The notes under the pieces are model-generated. The model saw only the letters and a program-made list of their open reading frames with translations. It made no database searches and was not told where the DNA came from. A stretch of DNA of 64,000 nucleotides from Lepeophtheirus salmonis (Eukaryota; Arthropoda; Copepoda; Siphonostomatoida; Caligidae). Numbering within the stretch: the stretch's first letter is position 1; every line of letters begins with the position of its first letter. Positions 11,951-23,369 of the stretch are shown piece after piece. A program made the translations under genes and the position numbers. The stretch covers positions 69,289,702 through 69,353,701 of the forward strand of contig NC_052135.2 in assembly GCF_016086655.4 (NCBI RefSeq), written 5' to 3'.

Positions 11951-12204
11951 ACGTGTTGCGTCAGTTCTCCTTTAGGACTAAAAACAGCAGTCCCATCCAG
12001 TTCAGTCGAGGTCTAATCCAGTTCCGTCCTGTAACTCAGTCCTAAAACTTATAAAGTTCGGTCCTTGATTACATCACTCAACATAATTTCTTTTTTTTAT
12101 ATATAAGTTCCAGTACTGAAAGTCCGAAGGACCGGTCCTAAAGACTGATAGGACCAGCTCTAAGACTAGACTGGGCTGAATAAATAAGTACTGATACAAC
12201 ACTA
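11951..12204. mobile_element. Family C MITE, copy 1, with 8-bp target duplication
   Basis: The 254-bp element has inverted ends: ACGTGTTGCGTCAGT on the left, and TAGTGTTGTATCAGT as the reverse complement of the right. It is flanked by identical 8-bp repeats, GGTATAAT, at 11943-11950 and 12205-12212. The interior is rich in GGTCC/GGACT motifs. An 8-bp duplication is typical of hAT elements. Confidence 0.8.
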
Positions 12205-12212
12205 GGTATAAT

Positions 12213-13625
12213 GTTTTGAGTATGTACTGGTCAAGACGGAAAAAAAGCCAGTCGTCTTTTTTATTCAATAGTGTACCTTACATAAAAATACCTATTATAT
12301 AAGTAACACTACTTCAACATAATACAATGCTGTAATAATTTTAATCGGATAGATTACAAGGCACTTCATGGATACTATCCTCCAGCACTTCTAAGAAATA
12401 ACACTTTCAATCACTTGGAACTCATCTATTACTAATATGCTGGACCCGTAGGACTCTTAATCTTAAAGGCAAAACAGGAACCATTTTATGTTATATTTGT
12501 ATATAAAAGGTAAACGTTGAATAACAGAGTATCCTGACGTCAGGATGGTTGCTTTCAGCCATCTTGGAGGGCTAAACAATCAAGTTTTACATAAATAATA
12601 TCCCTTTTTTAAATTTAGATGAAGGAAAATGGTGATCTGCTTTGTATTTGGATGTAAAAACGTCTATTTTTAATAATTATATTATATTAGATCCAAATAG
12701 GTATGTAATTATATTAATTATCAATTCTAATTTATGTAGTGTAGTCGCAATAAATATGATATTTATCCTTACTTTTCTGTTCCTTAATTGATCCAAAATA
12801 AAATTAATTGTAAAAACCAATGTATTTTATTACATAATAATTTGATTCCATTCAAATATCACAGTTATTCTTTGCCATCAAATAGTATTTACTAAGGTTG
12901 TGTAGTCGTTTTAATTGATTTTTGAAGCCGTTTAATGAAATTTCTTCGTATTTTTTGGAATTTTACGCTTTAATAAATATATATATACTTAAAGTCCTTA
13001 CTTGAGTTTAAGATGCAATCCGCGACGTCATTGAAAGAATTGCTCTATAGCTTTTGAGGCTCACGTGAGTAAGAATAATCACTAGGGAAAGAGTTGAATA
13101 TCATTTATTTAACTTGAGATGTGAAGTCATATGACACCCTTTTTTTTTAGCTGATGAATTTGTTTAATAATTTTGTCGCTTCTATCCTTTGTTTTCTTTA
13201 TGAAATATTTCAATGGGGTTTAAATACAAAATAAATGTAGAGCATACCTTCAAGAATGAAACATAAAATATTTATTCTGAAGAACTAGGATTTTCCCTCA
13301 GGGAATGTTTGAAAAAAAAAAAAAAAAAACTGGTTTGAATGTTATACGAATATAACTTTGTGAATGGTGGTATTACGTTGGTGTTTCTGCAATAAGACTA
13401 TGGGAAATATTACAGAGTCCATAGTAAGGTAGCTAACTCTCTTTCCCTACGTAATGGAAATAAATTAAATTAATTTTCCGTTCAATTGCTTTTCATTCAA
13501 AGAGACTAATAAAGGTAAACATGGTTCGATTGATGATACTGTTGTAAGTGTATCTATTTGTGACTTGATCAGTCTCTTTTAGTCACCTACGCCCTATTAA
13601 AACATAGACAAATACCTCGCATAAA
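12213..13625. other. Gene-free spacer
   Basis: No gene seen. It contains a 16-bp palindrome, ATCCTGACGTCAGGAT, at 12531-12546. A THAP-like start motif (MVICFVFGCKN) is near 12632-12665 and is discussed in the findings. Otherwise it is AT-rich with T/A runs. Confidence 0.45.
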
Positions 13626-14238
13626 CCGGGTGTGATCAATTGGGGTTTCCCTATGAAAACTACAGGGTGCACAAGCTTTATGTGCCCACACTTTGGCATA
13701 CTCTCTTGAGCAAACGAAAGTATATAGGCAGTGGATTTTTTCTTTAGTAGATAGCTAGTTCAAACCAGTAACAGTTGGAAAAAAGTGGAATCAATTGACG
13801 AATTCGTTGTTCAAAATATTTGGAAAAGGGAGAGACCCCTCCTTGGAATTCGTAACAGGAGGGATAACATAACAATTACTCGAACTCTGACACGTTCGTT
13901 CGCAAGATTAAGAGGCAATTTTAAGAGGCCTTTAAAGGTCATTTTCCCTGCCACATTTTAAAAAAAAGTATACAATGGCTCCAAGACAATTTTGAAAGTT
14001 CATTTAGCCTGACTTTTGGCCTCCAAACTCGCCAGATCTGAATCTGATGCATTTTTTTTCTGTGGATCCGATCAAATGACAAACCAACCGAACACCCTGC
14101 AACACTAATAAAAAACTTATCTGTCCTATCAAGAATCAATTCCAGGATTTGCCAAGGGATCATGTGAGGAAGACCTGCTCGCGCTTTGGGCCTCGTATAG
14201 AGACTTTAATATAAGCTGGAGGGGAGTTTATTGAATAA
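13626..14238 (+). pseudogene. Mariner-like transposase remnant, C-terminal part
   Basis: The segment opens with a mariner-type end, ACCGGGTGTGATCAATTGGGG. The plus-strand reading near 14005-14238 gives FWPPNSPDLNLM, matching the PPxSPDLNPxD block that carries the last catalytic Asp of mariner/Tc1 DDE transposases. It continues FQDLPRDHVRKTCSRF and ends in EFIE then TAA at 14236, the usual family C-terminus. Stops and frame changes interrupt the upstream part, and the catalytic Asp position reads His (LMHFF). It is clearly inactive, and the right terminal repeat was not found. Confidence 0.7.
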
Positions 14239-14491
14239 AATAAATCACAATCCATCAAGCTTTCAGAATATGGTTTTGTTTTTAAATTTGATAACTGGTT
14301 TGAGAAAAAATTGCGTTTGAAAAAAAAAGCAATTTTGCGGCAAGGATAACTTGCGCACAATTGTAGAATAAGGTTTCTCATTTAAAGACTTGAAATCCCT
14401 TCTTCATATGCATAAATAATATTTTTTAGTTAGTAACATTGGATATCAAGAACAGTTCGGATTTTAAAATTTGGATACATCCAAAGGTGTT
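14239..14491. other. Spacer after mariner remnant
   Basis: AT-rich sequence, possibly the 3' end of the mariner-like element. I could not find the matching terminal repeat here. Confidence 0.35.
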
Positions 14492-14950
14492 AATCCGGTG
14501 TAGAGTGGGCATGTTAAAACAGAAAAAAAACCAAAAATCAACATGGTAACCCTAACAATTTGAACAACAGGGACTTACAATAATAACTCCCCAACAAATC
14601 CTCAAGGTTACAACTCCATCTTTACTGAGCACACACGAACGTTCAATCAGGTCTTGAATATAATTGAATCTATTTAGAAAAGGATGTTCACTACTCAAGA
14701 ATTAAATAATAATGACAACTGTTAAAGAAAATAAAATTCATTCTTTATACGACCAATTAAAAATTAACAGGCCAGCTAAAAAAACACACCGGATTTACAT
14801 GTATGGATATATCCGTCCAACAGCTGCTTATGTATATTTATTTCACGTTTCCATTTGAGTCTTTATTTTAACCAATTTGCAGATTAACACATAGTAATAA
14901 CCTGTTCAATCCGGATTTGATGTGTCCAGATTTCACCAGTATACGATTTT
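14492..14950. repeat. Family F repeat, copy 1
   Basis: It carries GGGCATGTTAAAACAG, CAACATGGTAACCCTAAC and AGGATGTTCACTACTC. The same blocks recur in order at 59.89-59.98/60.59-60.87 kb and partly at 53.54-53.83 kb. No open frame spans the repeat. The class is not identified. Confidence 0.6.
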
Positions 14951-15970
14951 TTTTTGTCTTTCAGGATCACTCTAACAAGAAAATCCATCATTTGCATGTG
15001 AAAATCATAAATATATCCGAAAAATTTTTTTTTGCTTCATGAGGCCTGGAAACCTTGATTTAAGCAAAAAAAAAAGAAAAAAAAAACTAGTGGGGGAACA
15101 GGGGTCACCACATAAATGATGTAAAACAAGGATGATGATTTTCTTACGACGCATTTGATTGAATGAATCATTTGAAAATGATTATATGTATATGTTGTGT
15201 ACATGTTGCGATTTTGTACAAGTTGTAACTTGTATGAGCAAATTGTACAACTTACAACCAAAGGATGAAATGAATAACTTTAAATGAATGATTTAAGGTA
15301 CCTGCAATAAGTGAATTTTCCATGGATTATTCATATATATATATGATGATGTAATTGCTGACTACTTTCTGGCACATTATAAAGTTCAAATGCCCACAAT
15401 TATACTACTCATTAATACATAATCACCACGTAGTTTTAATACATCAAAATTAAATGATAGTATCAAGGTAAAGATGGTTATTAGAATAACTAATGTTGTA
15501 TTTAAATAACGCATTTTAAGATAAAGAAATTAAAGGTTGTACCATTTGCTTATACAAGTTGCAACCTGTACAGACATAGCTACTTGTACTCAACATATAC
15601 AAAATACAGTTTATGTGTCATTTATGGGTGCCCATGGCGTTAAGCCGAAATTTTTGATGAGTACCTCTTTTGAACCTGGTCAGGCTACAAAGGGGGTGCC
15701 CATTTTTTTAGGGGGGGGTCTTATTCGATACCCAAAACACAAAAACTGTTTTGGGAACTCAAGGAGAGTTGATAAGGGGTTGACTTATAATTCAAAAAAG
15801 TAAATGGTGTCTCAAAACACAATTACAATGATGAATGATAATGGTTTTAGAAAATAAAAAACACTCCTTTACCAACTACAAAAAAATATAACAAATGATA
15901 AGGTCATTTTTTATACAACTCTACCCATAGACGTTTGTAAAATATCACAAATATTTATAATCACCTAGAG
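14951..15970. other. Spacer with family G repeat (15600-15825)
   Basis: The 15600-15825 part shares GTACCTCTTTTGAA, a G-rich run, TACCCAAAACACAAAAA and AACTCAAGGAGA with 24185-24395, so it is an interspersed repeat. Short repeats of ACAAGTTGTAACTTGT type occur near 15218 and 15550. No gene was seen. Confidence 0.5.
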
Positions 15971-16577
15971 CAGTGGGTCTCAAATGGGGTATGCTTACCC
16001 CTTGGGGTACTTGGAGGCACTCCAAGGGGTACTGGAGATTTTGAAAGAATATTTTAAAAGTGGTAGATAACTCAGATGCGTCCGCAGGCTGTATCCCCCA
16101 TCAAATTAATGATTTTTTTTATTTTTACGAGATAATTTCCCAAAAAAACAAATTCATTTTCATTTCTGATTTTTTTTCATTCAAAAAATGTAATAAATTA
16201 AATTCAATTTTCTGTGATAAGCTCTGGATTTTGATTTTTCCCTACAAAAAAACTTATTTTTTTGCGAATGGATACGGATTTTTGAATTTTTTTTCAGAAT
16301 ATTTAATTTTTCGTGAGTAGCTAAGGATTATTGAATTTTTATCCAAAAAATTTTAATTTTTCTGAGAATAGCTATAGATTTTTGAAATTTTTTTACTAAT
16401 AATTTAAATTTTTGTACTTATATTTTTAAAAAATTACAAAAACCAAGCCCCTCCAAAGCATAATCCTTTGGACGCCCTTGTCACTGAAGCTAAAAGTTAT
16501 TTTTGCTAGTAAGGGGCACTTGGGTGAAATAAATATTTACAAGTAGTACATCAATAAAAAAAGTTTGAGAATCCCTG
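15971..16577. mobile_element. hAT-like MITE (family B, copy 2) with 8-bp target duplication
   Basis: It begins CAGTGGGTCTCAAA, and the right end reverse-complements to CAGGGATTCTCAAACTT. The flanks ACCTAGAG (15963-15970) and ACCCAGAG (16578-16585) match at 7 of 8 bases, as expected for a hAT insertion. A family A element lies inside at 16073-16486. No transposase is present. Confidence 0.82.
16073..16486 (+). repeat. Family A element nested in hAT-like copy 2
   Basis: It starts CAGATGCGTCCGCAGG and ends GGACGCCCTTGTCACTG. The interior is the AT-rich repeated unit (GTGAGTAGCTAAGGATTATTG, GAATAGCTATAGATTTTTG). The junctions with the outer element are the same as in the copy at 5449-5887. Confidence 0.8.
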
Positions 16578-16585
16578 ACCCAGAG

Positions 16586-18069
16586 GATGCCTATGTTTAA
16601 GGATGGCAACGAGACTCCTTTACCACTAGTAAATATGGGGTGAACTACGGATCACCAGTTATTATATTTTTATGCATGTAAATGATAAATAGTATCTCTA
16701 AAAGGTTTTCAAAATGAAATATCTCAATCATTACAAAAAAGCATTATATATCTATTATATATTTTTTAGCATCATCAATGTTAATGTAAATATTAATAAA
16801 TTTTCCCTCATGATAGAGGTAAGTAGAGGTAGAGACTTTGAACATGAGACTTGTAACCCAACCTTAGGGTTGTCACCGGAGCCAGAATGTATATCAATGT
16901 CTTTTTCTATTTCCATCCACGTTTTGAGTTCGTTAACAGTTGTTCCTACTCGCCACGCGATCTCTGAAGGATTATTTCCTCTGTAGAGTTTTAATATGGA
17001 TTATTTTTACTTGTTATTCGCACATTTTTGATCCGACAAATTATTTTTTAAGCAAAATATTTGCCTATATGTCTCATTATGAATTAATTTTACAAAAGTT
17101 TCATGAAAATCTTGCAGAAATCCTTTTTATGAGTGAAATTTTTTGGAGTCGTCAAAAATACATGTACATATATTGTTATTTGATTTAGAGCCCAATGTTG
17201 AAGAGAATATAGAACTTATACACTAGATCAATTAATTATATATATGTATGTATAAAACCATTAAACCAGTGAGGCAACTCAATAAATATTAAAAAAAAAC
17301 TGCTCAAAGAAATATTTCATTTTTTCAAATAGTAATTTTGCTATAAAAAAGAGCCTCTATTCTGGTTTTTCTCTCTTTGATTGATAAAATCCATTAAATA
17401 GAGGGCTTTAAAATAATTACGACTAAATATTAATGAATATTGGCAAATATGCGTTTATTTTTTAAAGGTATCTTAAAATCTCAAGTTCTTTGAGAGTTTA
17501 CTCACATCATACACGTCTTTTATTGCATCTTGCAATATTTTATCCAATAGGAAAGAGAAAAAAATACACAAAATCAGTTGGTAATTAGCAACTATAGAAT
17601 TATTATTCAAATTAAAAAAGATCACTTAAATACAAGTCAATGTCTCTGCTAATTGTCCCTTATCAGTGTTCTGGGCGTTGATTGGTTGAATTTGAATGAT
17701 CTCTTGTTAAGTTGTGAATAATGCATAATAGTGAAGTCATCTAATCATTTGACAATCGCAATTTATCATCCATAGGCGGAGGTTACGTAATTAGTTATAT
17801 AATAATTCATAGTTAATGAAGACCATTCAAAGATTTTATCTTTTTGAGTTCAGGCGATCAAAAAAGAATAAGGGCTAATTTTTACTCGATTTCCTAACAT
17901 GGTTTTTAGTATATTTGTACGAGGATTGTGGGAAATTTAATATGGTTCTGTATAAAATTAGTATTTGAATGAGAACATCCGGCACCATTACGCTAACAAC
18001 AGCAACAAAATTGGCCCTTCAATGACGTAACCTCTCCCCTAAACAAACTACTATTACTTTTCAAAAAGA
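16586..18069. other. Spacer with a possible isolated exon at 16863-16980 (minus)
   Basis: Mostly AT-rich. The minus strand at 16863-16980 has higher GC, an acceptor-like CTCTACAG and an open frame reading NPSEIAWRVGTTVNELKTWM, ending at AAG|GTTGGG. I do not recognise the protein, and it may be a repeat fragment. A block GTTCTGGGCGTTGATTGGTTG near 17670 recurs at 19090 and 61355. Confidence 0.3.
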
Positions 18070-18627
18070 TACAAATACCCCCTCCAAAATTATGGGATTT
18101 TTCCTTTTTACAAAGAAATTTAAAATTTAATTAAATAATTAAATTATTTTAACACGAAATTTAAAATTTAATTAAATAATTAAATTTTTTGTACAAGAAA
18201 TTTAACTTTCTAGCAATAACTAAGTATTTTTTTAATTTTTTCATCAAAAAATTTAATATTATAATTTTTTTTTTTTTTTAAATTATAATATTAGAAATTT
18301 AGTCTTGGATTTTTTTTGAAAACAAGTGTGTAGTTTGGAAATCTTTTCCAAAAAAAAAAAAAATATTTTTAGTCAGCAGTTGTGGATTTTGGAAATTTTT
18401 TGCTAATCGTCAATGGTTTTTGAAATTTTTTTCCAAATATTTTTTTTTTTTTGAATAGTCATAGATTTTTAAAAAGAATTTATATATCAAATTGTATATT
18501 TGAAATTTGAAAAAAAAAAAATTAATATTTACAATTTAATTTTTCAATTTTTTTTTTCCAGAAAATTTCAATTTTTGTTTTTTTTGCAAAAAATACCCTC
18601 TCTAATATAATCCTGTGGGCACCCCTA
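18070..18627 (+). repeat. Family A element
   Basis: The interior units (AGTTGTGGATTTTGGAAATTT, ATAGTCATAGATTTTTAAA) and the right end CCTGTGGGCACCCCTAA identify the family. The left end is decayed. It includes an 18-base direct duplication around TTTAAAATTTAATTAAATAA at 18120-18185. Confidence 0.65.
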
Positions 18628-19236
18628 ATATTATTTAATATATTAAAGAATCTGCATCGGTAATTTTTACTAGAATCGCATCGAAATTGTCATCCGGATT
18701 TTTTTTTTTTGAATCATCTCATCATTACTGTTGACGTTCAAGTGAGTGCATGTAAATTGCCTTACAGAATATTTAACTTTTATATCAAATAATGTCAAAA
18801 TAAGAAAACCGGTTCAAAAATATTGATGTCATGACATCACAAGTATAAGTTCCTAACTCTGCCATTTAGTTAACAAATTTAAATAGGCAATCCATCATAA
18901 TGTTACGGTTTATACCTTCATACTAGGTTAAATACATATTTTGCTCTGTTCTACACATTGAAGAGCAATCAGGAGAGGCAGTGTATTTTAAATTTGAGGC
19001 CTACGTTGATTTGTTTAAATTTATGGATATCTAGATATCCGTGTTTTTTGTTAATATCTTACTTTTATTGATGTTTCTGCTTCATTCAGTGTTCTGAACG
19101 CTGATTAGTTGAGTTCATCACTTTCACTGAGGATATTTAAAGATATTGCTTAATGTGAAATTAGGATGCTACATTCTAGGGCTTGAGTAAAAGAGTGTCG
19201 TTCATACTTGCAGTTCATGTATGAGAGCCAGAGTAG

Positions 19237-19277
<41 letters not shown>

Positions 19278-19453
19278 CAAAAAAATTTAGAGATCATTTC
19301 TTCAATCCTTCTTTATTGTTCGTAAAAGGCATCCTTTATCCCAGGACCAAAAAAACTATAGTCTCTAGACAAAACGACTAACACGTGATCCTTTTTTGTT
19401 TAAATTGACAAAGTTAAAATAATAAATTTTTGTTTAGAAGGGGCGTTGAGAGC
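18628..19453. other. Spacer with a 37-base poly-A run
   Basis: An uninterrupted run of 37 A bases occupies 19237-19273. No gene was seen around it. The run may be the tail of a retrocopy or plain microsatellite expansion. Confidence 0.5.
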
Positions 19454-19832
19454 TAGTGTTGTGTCGGTCCTAATTTATTCGGTCCAGTACCAGTCTTAGG
19501 ACTGGTCTTTGGAACCCGTCCTTGGAATTTTTCATAAAAATACCAGTGGTTTAATAAGCCAAATAAGATATACTAAATATGCATAAGGATTATTGCACAT
19601 ATTTTGCAAAGAATATTATATTCTTCATTATAATACAATAAAATTCGAACATATCATATTGTTAGTTGGTTATATAATTTATGATTACATAAGGGGATGA
19701 TTAAATGGAGGAAAAACATCCTCATTGACGTCACGAGGGATCAATTTTACCTTCTGAAATACCGACATGAGGGATTGGACTGGATGGGACCGAACTGGAC
19801 CGCGGTCCTAAATATGAACCGACACAACACTA
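19454..19832. mobile_element. Family C MITE, copy 2
   Basis: Inverted ends TAGTGTTGTGTCGGT and ACCGACACAACACTA are perfect complements over 15 bases. The interior carries GGTCC/GGACT motifs and a TGACGTCACGAGG block also seen in the copy at 61.7 kb. It is 379 bp and non-coding. The flanking 8-bp sequences do not match. Confidence 0.82.
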
Positions 19833-20256
19833 AAGTGACGGTGTTTTGAATTATTCTATATTCAGAAATGTGTTTTTTTTTGTAGAAATTAAAATACATT
19901 TTAGCGATTAGAAAAGGAAAAAGAGATGGGTGCGTGTTCTCTTTACATAATCTTTTTGTTCATTCATTAATAGATGGTTGTAGTGTGAACATCTCTCAAT
20001 GAAAAAATAATTCTGCCGTATCTTTCGTGTTAATTCTGTTTAAAATGCATAATAAAAGAAACATATGTATCAGTTAAAGCTTCGTTAGTTATATAATTGT
20101 AACATTGTCATTGCGGAAATGCTTTCCTCTTTAGAGCAATGATTCATTCCACCCCCGACTCCCCCAAATCATATAACAAGGGTTTTTGTTCAGTAATACA
20201 TGTAGTCTTTCTCCTGTCTTTTACTTGCACTCTGTAAAAATAGAATCCCTATCTAT

Positions 20257-20800
20257 TAGTGTTGGGGTTCGGTTTGGAAATCTTAGACCGGTCTCAGACC
20301 CTTATATTTTTTGTTGTACCCATTAATTTGGTCCAACAAAAAAAAAATTCCGGACATGTCTCATATAAAAATTCGATCTAAATCGATCCAAAGGAAAAGT
20401 TTGTAGTAGTTGGGTAACAAAAAAATCGGATAAATTGTTTATGACATGACATCATATGTTTTTTTTTCAAGTGCAATGACGTTATACGAAGTTTAAAAGT
20501 GATAGTTGGGATTAATTTGGATTCCACCGTCTCTTATATGTATATAGTATTTGTTCTAGAACTTCTTGTATACTCCTATCATTCATTTGAAAAACAATGA
20601 ATTACAGTTGATGTAGAAAAAATAAATTGGTTTCTCATAATATATGTGACCGAAAATAAACGGTTCATTAATTGAGACCGAAAAAAATCGGTCCATAAAG
20701 TGAGATTGAATAAAAACCGGTCTACACAATGAGACAACAAAAAAAATCGGTGCACAGTCTGAGACCACGGTCTAGAAAAAATCACCGAAAAGACCGAATA
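20257..20800. mobile_element. Family D repeat, copy 1, with ~28-bp internal array
   Basis: The left end is TTAGTGTTGGGGTTCGG. A central block, TCCACCGTCTCTTATATGTA, is shared with the copy at 32.1 kb. Direct repeats start at 20646, 20674, 20702, 20731 and 20761, each holding GAGACCGAAAAAAATCGG or a variant. No coding frame was found. Confidence 0.65.
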
Positions 20801-22485
20801 TATCTAACTATTAGTCCCCATGAATTTACCCTTTTATCTGAATTAACAAGGTATATTTTGTTAGGGGCAAAAAAATTGCATACGTCATAAAGAAATATGA
20901 AAAAGTAGCATTTAATTTATAGTATCACAAAATGCCACATTTTGCCTCGGGGGGGGGGGAGGTTATGACGTAGCCAAGAAAATCCTCTCCAGCTACGAAC
21001 AGTTTGTTTAGACAATTGTTTTACACCTTTGCTTGTACACGCTTAAATGTCTCTTAGTTACCACTAAAGATACTCCCAGGATAGAGCAAAATATTAACTT
21101 GAATTCTGATAGGTTTAAAATGGTTTATTCCACTATGGTCATTGATAAAAAAATATGATAACGTAGTAGGGTCTGTACTCGCAACCTAAAAAGTTTGTAT
21201 TTTTAATCTCCAACAATGTTATCATTATTCTTGAAGAGATAACAATGAGTAAAGTTAATTACTAGTGCGTGAAAGACATTGAAGATTTGTTATTAAGGAG
21301 TTATCAGTTTATGTAGCTGCTCTCAACTAATTTATTCAAACATCATGACAGCTAAGCTTCTTTCAAAAATTATTCAAATATATCCGGATGACCACGTTCA
21401 TTTTCGGTCTTTTTTTTTTTTTTGACATACCGCCAGATCATATGATTTTCATCAACTCGATTATTAATGGTTATATGGGATTGTTGTAGAGAAAGATTGG
21501 AGTTTTATTCCCTTGTGCGCTCTACAAAAGTTCCATTCCTGGTATTTTTTTTGATGGAGGGTGCGGGAATGAGTTAATATGATTTCGACACATGTTTTTC
21601 ATATCTTTATTATTTCAACTCTCTAGTCTCCTCTTCCCAAGAGTTATGAATTGTTTTTCTTATTACTAACTGGATTTGCAGTGGATGCCTTTTGCAAACT
21701 TTTAATACAAGTTTTTAAATGTATGTAGGTACATGTATGTATGGACATTGTAATAAATGATCTTGCAAAGTGCCTAACTTCTTAATGCACAATTCAAGAT
21801 TTTTATGCAAAAAAATATATGTAGAGAGTACATTCCTGCACGTACAATAATATATATATTGAATGAAGATGATAAATATAGTGGGTACTACGCACTGGGG
21901 TTTATCTCTTGGAGTCCCATTTTTACAGGATCTACAACAAATTCCCAAAGAAATACCACATCTAATTATTTCATAATGTAATAATACATATGTAATCGAT
22001 AATAAATTATGACCAACGAACTACTAAAATATTTTGAATGATGGAACTTTACTCCAACGAGAATAATTTATAGTTCCTTTTTTTCTTTGTATACCCAGTA
22101 CATACAATTGTATTATTTATTGCATTTGCCATACTCAGAAAAAGAAATATGGACGACTCGGAATCAACACAAACAAACTCACAAATTATTTGTGAAATTA
22201 AGTAAATGACTTGTAAACTATTCCATATTTATACGAACGATCCGTATTTGAAATAAAATGTATATTTTTTAGAGCAGTATTAGATTTGGCATTACTGATC
22301 ACTGATATTTTTATATAAAGAGTCGGGAGTTGACTTTTAGCTCACAAATCAGGTTGTGTATTTCGCAATAGTACCAACCCCCGTTCCAACAAATATCACT
22401 TATTATTTAATTAATTTTAGCTTTGGTTGAGATGTGATTACGGAATTTTTAAAAGTGGGATCTGTAGGCTCTAACAAACAACCTA
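20801..22485. other. Gene-free spacer
   Basis: AT-rich, with a G run near 20948 and short TA runs. No protein similarity was seen in any frame. Confidence 0.45.
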
Positions 22486-22821
22486 TTATTGAGAATACAG
22501 TAGAGGTGGAGGATATATGTCCCTGTGATCCCTGGCCGATTTTGTAAATTTGCCAACTGATAAAGATTTTCTATAGAATTGAATCAAGAGAGGGCTTTCC
22601 CATGAGCTTAATTTTGTTTTCAGAGGGAAGGAGTTTGTCGACCCAGTTTTCCTGGGCCATAGCTCTACCCACCTTCCCATCAATACGGCGAAGTCGTCCT
22701 TTCTCCTTATCAGAGAAACACCCCCAAAACATAATGTTTCCATCCCATGATTGGCTGTGGGGATGGTGCTCTTGGTGTTGTACTCAACACTTCCTACGCT
22801 GTTAATATAATGTCTTAACAT
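22486..22821 (-). pseudogene. Tc1-type transposase fragment, middle part
   Basis: The minus-strand frame reads YNTKSTIPTANHG then FGGVSLIRRKDDFAVLMGR. This corresponds to the NTIPTVKHGGGxxMxWGCFS and G(K/R)(L/V) segment between the first and second catalytic Asp of classical Tc1 transposases (the DD34E type common in fish and invertebrates). The HTH domain and the second and third acidic residues are missing and the frame drifts after LSSWES, so it is a dead fragment. It differs from the DD(36-37)D families elsewhere in the window. Confidence 0.6.
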
Positions 22822-23229
22822 TTTGTCTTAAAATCTAATTAATGTATCTCTAAAAATAAATGTACACGTCTTAATACAACTATTTTGCAAGGCGTATATC
22901 AAAGGGTATCTATAATCAATGACTCATTAATTGATAAGGAAATAATACCTATTATTTATTGTCCGTATTTGGGCTTATATAAGGAGAACGTATAGCATTA
23001 TCTTATAGAGTAGTATGTGTGTACATTTTTTTTCAAAATGATATTTTTGTGTTCTCAATAGCTAATTATAACAACATCTTTGCAATTGCACATAATTACA
23101 AATAGTAAGATTCCTGACATTTCTGGAATATTTTACAAATAGGGATGCCTGTATCAAATATATGTAGACCAATATATGATTAATTTCACGTCTATATTGT
23201 TCAATTTAACCGAAATGAAGACTTAAAAG
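22822..23229. other. Gene-free spacer
   Basis: AT-rich sequence with no recognisable feature. Confidence 0.4.
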
Positions 23230-23369
23230 CAATGGTTCTCAACTCAGGCTCCTCAGATCCTTGAACTCCGTCAATAATACTTCAAAAGTTTGTTTGAACA
23301 CTTTATATGCGCTGCAACAATTAAAAAGGTTATAGAGCTCCCCAGTGATAAAAAGGTTAGGAATCACCG
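23230..23369. mobile_element. Short hAT-like MITE with target duplication
   Basis: It starts CAATGGTTCTCAACT and ends AGGTTAGGAATCACCG, which is inverse-complementary to the start. It is flanked by CTTAAAAG (23222-23229) and CTTAAAG (23370-23376). It is 140 bp with no coding capacity. Confidence 0.65.

Noticed and set aside
16714..16986. Plus-strand 90-codon frame over the putative exon
   Set aside because: The first half is AT-derived and the second half is the complement of a better minus-strand reading.
20646..20770. CRISPR-like array of ~28-bp repeats
   Set aside because: The repeats are contiguous with no unique spacers, vary in sequence, lie inside a dispersed eukaryotic repeat, and no cas genes exist.
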